Under the pieces are notes generated by a model, which did no database searches, had not been told where the DNA came from, and saw nothing but the letters and a program-made list of their open reading frames with translations. 5,193 nt of DNA from Anaerococcus sp. (GTDB lineage Bacteria; Bacillota; Clostridia; Tissierellales; Peptoniphilaceae), in contig JAPJPH010000074.1 in assembly GCA_030825745.1 (NCBI GenBank), forward strand, positions 1-5,193. Direction: 5' to 3'. This document shows positions 1 to 4,590 of the stretch, piece after piece (position 1 is the first letter of the stretch; every line of letters starts with the position of its first letter). The translations under genes were made by a program, and so were the position numbers.

Positions 1-788
1 TTAGAGAAGAAAAAACTAATATAGACCAGGCTTATTTAGATAAAGATACAATAATTCATGACATAGACATAAAAAATATTAAATCAGATACCTATGAGGA
101 TATATTAAAAGATATATCAAATAAAAAAAATAAAAAGATGCTATCATATGTAGCCATAGGAGTAGGGGTACTACTAGCCTTTATAAACCCCCTATTTTTA
201 ATAATATCCCTTTTAGCCCTAGGATATTTATACCTAATAAAAGATAAAAACCAGGTAGAAATAGACTATGATTTTACTGATGAAGCGCAAAAAGATCACC
301 TAATAACTAACAGGCTTTTAGAGGGTATTTTAGAATCTGACAGGGTCTACTTAATAAAGGCCCATAAAAACCTAGAAGATAAAGTACAAATTATAGATAG
401 AAGTGATATAAGAATTAGCCATGAAAATCCAGCAGGCTTTAAAAGTAATACCAAGAATATATCCTTAGTTTGTGATGATTTAAATATCCTATTTTTACCA
501 GATGCCCTATTATTATCAAAAAATAAGGATATGAAAATCCTATCTTATGAAAACCTAAAAATTGACCTTAGGGTAGAAACATTCTTAGAAGACCCATCAG
601 ATGTGGGTGATGATGCAAATGTCTTAGGCAAAGCCTACCTCCACCAAAACAAAGACGGGTCAGCTGATAAAAGATATAAGGATAACAAAGAATTATTAGA
701 AGTAGAATATGGAGTACTATCTATGAGCAAGGGGCAAAACCCAGACTTATATATAGTATTTTCAGATACAAACTTAGATGGAAAATAA
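1..788 (+). CDS. Unrecognised membrane protein, 5' end missing
   Basis: The reading frame is open to the left edge (first full codon at 3) and ends with TAA at 786-788, so the gene probably starts outside the window. An internal ATG at 138 exists, but only A-rich sequence precedes it with no Shine-Dalgarno, so I treat it as an internal Met. The visible part has about 45 polar residues, then a hydrophobic stretch (about 34 residues from the codon at 138, with LSYVAIGVGVLLAF and PLFLIISLLALGYLYLI) that can form one hairpin or two membrane passes. A soluble domain of about 180 residues follows. That domain has a segment running LPDALLL, a SYENL turn, NKDGSADKRYKDN and IVFSD near the end. I have a vague recollection of this pattern in uncharacterised bacterial membrane proteins but cannot name the family. 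It ends 15 bp before the carbamoyltransferase gene, with no terminator between, so the two are probably co-transcribed. Confidence 0.75.
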   Translation, partial: REEKTNIDQAYLDKDTIIHDIDIKNIKSDTYEDILKDISNKKNKKMLSYVAIGVGVLLAFINPLFLIISLLALGYLYLIKDKNQVEIDYDFTDEAQKDHLITNRLLEGILESDRVYLIKAHKNLEDKVQIIDRSDIRISHENPAGFKSNTKNISLVCDDLNILFLPDALLLSKNKDMKILSYENLKIDLRVETFLEDPSDVGDDANVLGKAYLHQNKDGSADKRYKDNKELLEVEYGVLSMSKGQNPDLYIVFSDTNLDGK

Positions 789-803
789 AATTAGTAGGTA
801 AAT

Positions 804-1832
804 ATGACAATAAATCTTAGAAACAGAAACTTCCTTGCTATGAAAGATTTCTCTGAGGAAGAAATTTTATATTTAATAGATCTAGCTCAAAAATTTAAAG
901 ACATGAAAAAAAACAGGATCCGCCACAAATACTTAGAAGATTCTAACATAATCCTCCTCTTTGAGCAGGCCTCAACTAGGACTAGGACCTCCTTTGAAGT
1001 TGCAGCCAGGGACCTAGGTATGGGCTATACCTTTATAAACTTTAAAAACACCTCCCTAGGGGATAAGGAATCTATAGAAGATTCAATAAGAGTCTTTGAT
1101 AGGTACTACGATGGGATAGTCTATAGGGGACATGAACAGGCCATGGTTGAAAAACTAATGAATATAGCAAATGTCCCTATCTACAACGCCCTAACTGACA
1201 AGTGGCACCCTTCTCAGATGATTAGTGATATGCTAACCATAAGAGAAAAATTTGGCCACCTTCAGGGCCTTAACCTAACCTATTTGGGCTATACAGGAGA
1301 TAATACACCTAACTCCCTAGCCATAACCTGTGCAAAACTGGGGATAAACTTTACAGGTGCTGGTCCTAAAAAATACTTCCCAAAACCAGATGTAATAAAG
1401 ATGAGTGAGAAATTTAAGAAAAACCATGATAGCAAGGTAGTATATACAGAAGATGTCAAAAAAGCCTGCCAGAATGCTGACATTATCTATACAGATATGT
1501 GGATAGGCTTAGGTGAGGTAGATGATGTGCCTATATCTAGAATTGAAGCCCTCTACCCATATAGGGTCAACAAAGAAATAATGGAGCTAACCCATGATAA
1601 CTCAATATTTATGCACTGCTTGCCAGCCTTCCATGATCAAAACTCAAACCTAGCCAAAACCGTAATAAAATCATTGCCAGGCTATATGGAAAAAGATGGG
1701 ATGGAAGTATCTGATGAGGTCTTTAGATCAGAAAAATCCAAGGTCTTTGACCAAACAGAAAACAGGATCCCAGCAGTAAAGGCTATTCTTTACTCAACCC
1801 TAAAATATGATGATGACCCAGATATAATTTAA
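804..1832 (+). CDS. argF: Ornithine carbamoyltransferase family protein (altered second-substrate loops)
   Basis: This 342-aa protein has the normal length and motif order for a carbamoyltransferase, which transfers the carbamoyl group of carbamoyl phosphate to an amine (ornithine to citrulline in the classical enzyme), as a cytoplasmic trimer or multimer. The carbamoyl phosphate site is intact: STRTR at residues 57-61, YRGH at 107-110, HPSQ at 135-138 and HCLP at 271-274. The C-terminal half carries AFHD (275-278) and GMEVSDEVF (299-307), as in catabolic (ArcB-like) enzymes. Two ornithine contacts differ. The usual DxxxSMG loop reads DMWIGLG (231-237), and the GD(x)NN loop reads GDNTPNSL (165-172), two or three residues shorter and without the Asn pair. 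The true amine substrate is therefore uncertain. The start at 804 has only a weak upstream TAGGT. No arcA, arcC or other arginine gene is visible nearby; the gene probably shares a transcript with the upstream membrane protein. Confidence 0.88.
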   Translation: MTINLRNRNFLAMKDFSEEEILYLIDLAQKFKDMKKNRIRHKYLEDSNIILLFEQASTRTRTSFEVAARDLGMGYTFINFKNTSLGDKESIEDSIRVFDRYYDGIVYRGHEQAMVEKLMNIANVPIYNALTDKWHPSQMISDMLTIREKFGHLQGLNLTYLGYTGDNTPNSLAITCAKLGINFTGAGPKKYFPKPDVIKMSEKFKKNHDSKVVYTEDVKKACQNADIIYTDMWIGLGEVDDVPISRIEALYPYRVNKEIMELTHDNSIFMHCLPAFHDQNSNLAKTVIKSLPGYMEKDGMEVSDEVFRSEKSKVFDQTENRIPAVKAILYSTLKYDDDPDII

Positions 1833-1844
1833 AAAACCTAATTT

Positions 1845-1890
1845 AAACTGCCCTAAAAGTTAGATGAAACTAACTTTTAAGGCAGTTTTT
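1845..1890. terminator. Bidirectional intrinsic terminator
   Basis: The arms 1845-1863 and 1870-1888 are complementary over 19 positions with one mismatch, around the 6-nt loop ATGAAA. On the plus strand the stem runs into TTTTT (1886-1890). On the minus strand it runs into the complement of AAAAAA at 1831-1836. It lies between the convergent carbamoyltransferase and sigma-factor genes and can serve both. Confidence 0.88.
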
Positions 1891-1895
1891 ATCTT

Positions 1896-2417
1896 TTAAC
1901 TAAGTCTTTCCCCCTTCATCTTATCCCTTAGCCAGGATAGGATTAGAGATATCCTATTTTGGACAGTTTTTGGGCTGATATCTAAAAGTTCTCCTATCTT
2001 TTCAATCTCAAAACCATAAAAAAATCTCAGTTTTATAATTTTTTGATCCCTATTTTTCAAAGTATCTAGGCTCTTATATAAAAACTCATAGCTATCACCA
2101 ACCAAAAGCTCTTCTAAAATATTACTATCATCCTCCAACTCATCTAGTAAAAATGCTCCCCTATCACTAATCTGGTATAGGGATATCTCATCTTCCTTTT
2201 TTGCCTTATCCAAAAAGTGGTAGGTTAGGGCAAGCTTAAGATAGTTTCCAAAAGAGCCCTTATTACAATCATAAGTTAGGATAGACTCAATAAGGATCAT
2301 CCTACACTCATCTATAGACTCATCAACCTCATACTTTGAAAATTTCCTGCTCATTGATATAAGCAAAGGCATATAATTTTCCATAATCTTACTCGAATTT
2401 TCTAAACATATTTTCAT
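1896..2417 (-). CDS. Small sigma-70-family RNA polymerase sigma factor
   Basis: The protein is 173 aa from the start chosen here. Residues about 14-74 resemble sigma region 2: YMPLLISMSRKF, then an acidic DESIDECRMILIESI helix, YDCNKGSFGNYL, and a basic DKAKK end. Residues about 117-166 resemble region 4: LDTLKNRDQKIIKLRFF followed by the helix-turn-helix FEIEKIGELLDISPKTVQNR. An acidic linker replaces region 3. This two-domain size suits dedicated sigma factors such as SigO/YvrI or the TcdR/UviA group; I cannot decide which is closest. Start choice: the ATG at 2417 has GGAG (complement of 2424-2427) six bases upstream. The frame also opens at ATG 2465, giving 189 aa, but that start has no good ribosome site, its extra 16 residues do not look sigma-like, and it overlaps a possible -10. 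The gene diverges from a YvrJ/lysin/DUF cassette bearing a duplicated promoter-like element, which makes that cassette the likely target. Confidence 0.85.
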   Translation of the reverse strand: MKICLENSSKIMENYMPLLISMSRKFSKYEVDESIDECRMILIESILTYDCNKGSFGNYLKLALTYHFLDKAKKEDEISLYQISDRGAFLLDELEDDSNILEELLVGDSYEFLYKSLDTLKNRDQKIIKLRFFYGFEIEKIGELLDISPKTVQNRISLILSWLRDKMKGERLS

Positions 2418-2460
2418 AATATTCTCCATTTCGAGCGCTCTTATATTTGTCGACATAGAA

Positions 2461-2490
2461 ATCATATAACAAATACCAGAAAATGTTTAA
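2461..2490 (-). promoter_or_regulatory. Possible promoter of the sigma-factor gene
   Basis: On the minus strand, TATGAT (complement of 2461-2466) and TTAAAC (complement of 2485-2490) lie 18 bp apart, a fair -10 and a weak -35. Transcription would start near the ATG at 2465 and so would favour translation from the ATG at 2417. The assignment is weak because A+T-rich DNA produces such boxes by chance. Confidence 0.3.
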
Positions 2491-2522
2491 TCTGCTAAAG
2501 CGTCTTTATCCTTAAAAATTTC

Positions 2523-2572
2523 AGCTAAAAAGCTTTTATTTAACAAAAACATCAAATAAAACGCTTTTAGCT
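2523..2572. repeat. Long inverted repeat in the divergent intergenic region
   Basis: The arms 2523-2541 and 2554-2572 pair as AGCTAAAA / GC / TTTTATTT with one single-base bulge in each arm, about 18 bp in all, around a 12-nt loop. The stem is A+T-rich. It is followed by AAATTTTATTT on the plus strand and by GAAATTTTT on the minus strand, so it could be a weak two-way terminator insulating the 2583 promoter element, or a protein-binding site. A related unit, GCTAAAGCGTCTTTAT, lies at 2494-2509. Confidence 0.6.
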
Positions 2573-2582
2573 AAATTTTATT

Positions 2583-2622
2583 TCGGGAAAAAATCCCACT
2601 TTTTTCTATATATAAGTGAAGG
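2583..2622 (+). promoter_or_regulatory. 40-bp promoter-like element, copy A (upstream of yvrJ-lysin)
   Basis: This copy starts TCGGGAAAAAA and ends CACTTTTTTCTATATATAAG followed by TGAAGG. It matches 3578-3617 at 36 of 40 positions, differing only at 2594-2596 and 2619. The two best conserved blocks, CGGGAAAAA and CTATATATAA, are spaced like -35 and -10 elements. CACTT (2597-2601) and AAGTG (2614-2618) form inverted arms that flank the AT core. In this copy GGGA and TCCC also form a small inverted repeat not kept in copy B. It lies about 100 bp before yvrJ, and in both copies a strong ribosome site follows. Inferred: the binding site of the divergently encoded sigma factor. A repressor site is the main alternative. 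Confidence 0.72.
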
Positions 2623-2629
2623 AGGTTTT

Positions 2630-2650
2630 ATGATAGATGTAACTTTATAA
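2630..2650 (+). CDS. Possible six-codon leader peptide (MIDVTL)
   Basis: ATG at 2630 follows an excellent ribosome site (AAGGAGG, 2619-2625) by four bases and reads M-I-D-V-T-L before TAA at 2648-2650. It sits directly after promoter element A, so a transcript from there would have almost no leader before this ribosome site. It may be a real leader peptide, a ribosome-loading site, or the remnant of a longer gene. I see no coding support beyond the ribosome site. Confidence 0.3.
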   Translation: MIDVTL

Positions 2651-2651
2651 A

Positions 2652-2701
2652 AGAAAGGAGGACAGGCCGACTTTCTATATAGGCATCCCCCAAGTGCCTA
2701 T
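2652..2701 (+). other. Structured leader: two hairpins and an orphan ribosome site
   Basis: A strong AAAGGAGG (2654-2661) is not followed by any ATG, GTG or TTG at usable distance. It is partly enclosed by AGAAAG (2652-2657) and CTTTCT (2671-2676), which can pair. Directly downstream, ATAGGCA (2679-2685) and TGCCTAT (2695-2701) form a perfect 7-bp hairpin around a C-rich 9-nt loop. No T-tract follows, so this is not a terminator. It could control translation of the following yvrJ gene, which has no ribosome site of its own. Confidence 0.45.
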
Positions 2702-2723
2702 CATTGATAAATAGCCAAAATAT

Positions 2724-2858
2724 ATGGAAATTACTAAATTAATAAGTGATTTGGGCTTTCCCATTGTTATAAGCCTTATAACTATATATGGGATCAATGA
2801 GAAGATAAACACGATACTAACTGAGATTAGAGAAATAAAAAGCTTGCTAGAAAAATAA
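2724..2858 (+). CDS. yvrJ: YvrJ-family small membrane peptide, holin-like
   Basis: This 44-aa peptide begins MEITKLISDLGFPIVIS. It has one hydrophobic segment (residues about 10-24, LGFPIVISLITIYGI) and a charged amphipathic tail (INEKINTILTEIREIKSLLEK). The GFPIV motif near the start and the short size fit the YvrJ family, and the shape also resembles UviB/BhlA-type mini-holins. In Bacillus subtilis yvrJ lies beside the SigO/RsoA sigma genes, and here too the neighbour is a sigma factor. The function of YvrJ is not known to me; membrane location is inferred from the sequence. No Shine-Dalgarno precedes the ATG at 2724 and an in-frame TAG lies at 2712, so translation may depend on the structured leader upstream. 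The stop is 10 bp before the lysin start, indicating one operon. Confidence 0.75.
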   Translation: MEITKLISDLGFPIVISLITIYGINEKINTILTEIREIKSLLEK

Positions 2859-2868
2859 GAGAGGTTAT

Positions 2869-3561
2869 ATGAAAAGTATAGAAAAAATGATAGACTTTGC
2901 CCTATCAAAACACAAAAAAGTTAGCTATAACATGTCCTATCCCCAAAGGCTAGGACCCTTTAGCTACGATTGCTCATCCTTTGTATACTACTGCCTTATA
3001 GCAGGAGGGTTTTTACCTAGGAGTTCTAGGATAGGAAATACAGAGACTCTTTACAAATTAAAAGGAGATATATTTGAAGAAATCTACTCCTATGATGAAA
3101 TTAGGAGAGGAGATATCTTTATCTGCGGTGTAGAAGGTAGGTCTTATGGGGCCTATGGTCATACTGGAATATTTTTAGATAAGAATACCATAATCCACTG
3201 CAATTGGACCAATAGGGGAGTTTCCATAAATGGCAAAAACTCCTATATAGGCTATTACCTAGATCAAAGAAGATCAGAAGCGGAGAGATATTTTAGGCTA
3301 AAAGTAAAATCACCTACTCCCCTAAAAAAACCTAACAAAATGAAAATCGCAACTACTAGGACAGCTTGTAATGTTAGAGTTAGCCCAAGCCTAAATAGTC
3401 AAATAGTAGCCATCTATCCCAAGGGATCTACTATCTATTATGATAAGATAGTCCAAAATGAAAATTATAAGTGGATATCTTATATAGGAAATACCAGCCA
3501 CAAAAGGCGCTATGTAGCCTTTGAGGATAAAAATAAGTATAGGTGGATAGACCTTAGTTAA
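2869..3561 (+). CDS. Phage-type endolysin: Amidase_5/NlpC-P60-like plus SH3b
   Basis: This 230-aa enzyme probably cleaves peptidoglycan peptide bonds. The N-terminal domain (residues about 1-145) has the papain-like NlpC/P60 or Amidase_5 layout: YDCSSFVYY with catalytic Cys35, GNTETLY (56-62), GDIFICGVEGRS (81-92), GHTGIF with catalytic His98, and IIHCN (108-112). A short basic-proline linker (KSPTPLKKPNK) leads to an SH3b wall-binding domain (about 159-217), with NVRVSPSLNSQIVAIYPKG and WISYIGN..HKRRYVAF. There is no signal peptide, so the protein needs a holin or cell lysis to reach the wall; the YvrJ-type peptide 10 bp upstream is the obvious candidate. GAGAGG precedes the ATG at 2869. The family is typical of prophages, but no other phage genes are in view. 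Its place between two copies of the promoter element suggests a sigma-controlled lysis or wall-remodelling role. Confidence 0.88.
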   Translation: MKSIEKMIDFALSKHKKVSYNMSYPQRLGPFSYDCSSFVYYCLIAGGFLPRSSRIGNTETLYKLKGDIFEEIYSYDEIRRGDIFICGVEGRSYGAYGHTGIFLDKNTIIHCNWTNRGVSINGKNSYIGYYLDQRRSEAERYFRLKVKSPTPLKKPNKMKIATTRTACNVRVSPSLNSQIVAIYPKGSTIYYDKIVQNENYKWISYIGNTSHKRRYVAFEDKNKYRWIDLS

Positions 3562-3577
3562 AAAAATTAAAAAAAAA

Positions 3578-3617
3578 TCGGGAAAAAAAGGCACTTTTTT
3601 CTATATATAAGTGTAGG
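3578..3617 (+). promoter_or_regulatory. 40-bp promoter-like element, copy B (upstream of DUF1659-DUF2922)
   Basis: This copy begins TCGGGAAAAAAAGG and continues CACTTTTTTCTATATATAAG followed by TGTAGG. It differs from the 2583-2622 copy at only four positions (3589-3591 and 3614) although the flanks are unrelated, which points to functional conservation. A-tracts (3561-3577) sit just upstream, like an UP element. The start codon of the DUF1659-like gene is 29 bp downstream. Just after the AT core, GTAGG-G-CCTAC (3613-3623) is an 11-bp palindrome absent from copy A. The element lets the DUF genes be transcribed separately from the lysin. Confidence 0.72.
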
Positions 3618-3646
3618 GCCTACAAAAATAAAAAAAGGAGAAAATT

Positions 3647-3838
3647 ATGAAACTAAAATTAATCTTTGAAGTAGAAAATGAAACAGGAGATGGCTTTAAA
3701 AACATTAGCAAAACTTTTTCTAAATTTGTAGATGGGGTTACAGATGATAGCCTAAAAGCCTTTGCTAATGCCTATAATAGCCTACTAACATCAAACTCTT
3801 ATGAAAGTTATAAGATAGTAACACAATTAATCGCCTAA
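3647..3838 (+). CDS. DUF1659-like small protein
   Basis: This 63-aa protein starts at ATG 3647, six bases after AAGGAG (3635-3640). The N-terminal half (MKLKLIFEVENETG) is a likely beta hairpin. It is followed by KTFSKFVDGVTDDSLKAFANAYNSLL, where the F-S-x-(F)-x-x-x-(V)-T-D-D-x-L-x-x-x-A pattern is that of DUF1659, and a short tail. It has no signal peptide, membrane segment or cysteine. In Firmicutes these proteins usually sit next to DUF2922 and YvrJ genes, as here; no biochemical role is known to me. The stop overlaps the ribosome site of the next gene, so the two are translated as a tight pair. The identification is from sequence pattern and neighbourhood, not a search. Confidence 0.75.
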   Translation: MKLKLIFEVENETGDGFKNISKTFSKFVDGVTDDSLKAFANAYNSLLTSNSYESYKIVTQLIA

Positions 3839-3849
3839 GGAGGTAGAAG

Positions 3850-4068
3850 ATGAAAAAAACACTAAAATTACAATTCAAAGATGACCTTGGAGCAACTAGG
3901 ATAATATCAGTAGATAATCCAAAACCAGGTCTAACTAAAGAAGAAGTAAACCAAGCTATGGATGAAATCATAAATTCATCATCCCTAGCTACCAAAAATG
4001 GAAAAGTAACTAGCAAAGTAAAAGCCTACATCCAAAGCTTGGATACAGAAGAAATAGAAATAATCTAA
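3850..4068 (+). CDS. DUF2922-like small protein
   Basis: This 72-aa protein starts at ATG 3850, six bases after AAGGAGG (3837-3843), which overlaps the TAA of the preceding gene. It follows the DUF2922 plan: a first strand pair (KTLKLQFKDDLGATRIISV), the DNPKPGLTKEEVNQAMDEII segment (residues about 22-41) with the D-P-K-x-x-L-T-x-x-E-V-x-x-A-M signature, then KVTSKVKAYIQSLDTEEIEII. It has no membrane segment, signal peptide or cysteine. The function is unknown. It is probably made with the DUF1659-like partner in similar amounts; two small, co-translated, soluble-looking proteins could form a complex or filament, but that is a guess. A terminator follows 26 bp downstream, so this is the last gene of the cassette. 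Confidence 0.8.
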   Translation: MKKTLKLQFKDDLGATRIISVDNPKPGLTKEEVNQAMDEIINSSSLATKNGKVTSKVKAYIQSLDTEEIEII

Positions 4069-4094
4069 TAAATAAAAAACAGGTCTTTTAAACT

Positions 4095-4130
4095 AAACCC
4101 TGAAATCCTACAAAGGATGGAGGGGTTTTT
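4095..4130 (+). terminator. Intrinsic terminator ending the DUF operon
   Basis: AAACCCT (4095-4101) pairs with AGGGGTTT (4121-4128) with a bulge. An inner ATCCT/AGGAT helix (4105-4109 with 4114-4118) closes on the loop ACAA. TTTTT (4126-4130) follows. The stretch from here to 4200 shows no gene or clear site. Confidence 0.82.
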
Positions 4131-4200
4131 CCATGCCCAAAAAAACAATATAAATAAGTAATACCTTCTATAAAAATAACCCAACCACTACCCTTATTAT

Positions 4201-4245
4201 TTGCCTAAATTTCAACATTTTTGTTATAATATTACTAACAAGGAG
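4201..4245 (+). promoter_or_regulatory. Promoter with overlapping inverted repeat
   Basis: TTGCCT (4201-4206) and a perfect TATAAT (4225-4230) are 18 bp apart. TTGTTA (4221-4226) and TAACAA (4236-4241) form a perfect inverted repeat across the -10 and probable start, a plausible operator. An AAGGAG ribosome site (4240-4245) follows. It once drove the broken regulator gene and now probably drives the acetyltransferase. Confidence 0.7.
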
Positions 4246-4252
4246 TGTGAAT

Positions 4253-4580
4253 ATGGAAGATACTAGCAGTTTTTTTAAATGTCCTTAATGATGAGAGATG
4301 GGATATGTTTCTAGTATTAGAGTATCTATATTTAACGATAGGATTGAAATTAAAACCAAGCCAAGAAAACTGTAAGACTTGATATAGATAGTATTGCAAA
4401 TTATGAGTGTAGAGAGATGATATTTGGAATAAACGATTATGGAGAGTTAGTGGATTAGCAGAAATAATCGGATACAGCAGGTCCAAAGTTCTCAATCTGC
4501 TAGATGGATTAATAAATAAAAACATGATTGAAAAAATTGGTGGCGGAAGATCAACTAAATATAAGAAAGTCATAATCTAA
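4253..4580 (+). pseudogene. Broken AlbA_2-type ATPase/winged-helix regulator
   Basis: A good start (ATG 4253, after AAGGAG) reaches a stop after 11 codons (TAA at 4286-4288). Two recognisable pieces follow in different frames. At 4295-4375 the frame reads GYVSSIRVSIFNDRIEI, typical of the C-terminal ATPase-like part of AlbA_2 (divergent AAA_4) regulators. At 4437-4580 another frame reads GLAEIIGYSRSKVLNLLDGL and then IEKIGGGRSTKY, the C-terminal winged-helix DNA-binding domain of the same family. Full members are usually around 400-500 residues, so most of the gene, including the AlbA_2 domain, is gone and frameshifts break what remains. The final TAA (4578-4580) overlaps the ribosome site of the acetyltransferase, so the remnant may now act as its transcribed leader. 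No AlbA_2-type protein can be made intact from here. Confidence 0.75.
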
Positions 4581-4590
4581 GGAGAATACA

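Noticed and set aside
1289..1483. Minus-strand frame of 64 codons inside the carbamoyltransferase gene
   Set aside because: It lies wholly within a well-supported gene on the other strand and shows no recognisable motif or ribosome site.
2675..2908. Minus-strand hydrophobic frame of 77 codons over the yvrJ gene
   Set aside because: The plus strand encodes a recognisable YvrJ peptide with a lysin just after it; the antisense frame mirrors its A+T-rich hydrophobic codons.
2869..3561. Reading the endolysin as evidence of a prophage
   Set aside because: No capsid, tail, integrase or terminase gene is present, and the neighbours are the sigma/YvrJ/DUF set, so a prophage is not supported within this window.
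3391..3594. Minus-strand frame over the end of the lysin and promoter element B
   Set aside because: It is antisense to the SH3b domain, has no start context, and would run across a conserved control element.
3765..4016. Minus-strand frame over the DUF1659 and DUF2922 genes
   Set aside because: Both plus-strand genes have strong ribosome sites and family signatures; the antisense frame has neither.
4117..4161. Short frame MEGFFHAQ... within the terminator
   Set aside because: It starts inside the terminator stem, has no ribosome site, and matches nothing I know.
4251..4382. Plus-strand frame reading AVFLNVLNDERWDMF in the broken regulator
   Set aside because: It has no start codon and no recognisable family, and it overlaps the frame that matches the ATPase-like segment.
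4235..4573. Minus-strand frame of 112 codons across the broken regulator
   Set aside because: The plus strand contains clear fragments of a known regulator family in two frames; the antisense frame is unrecognisable and long only because of base composition.
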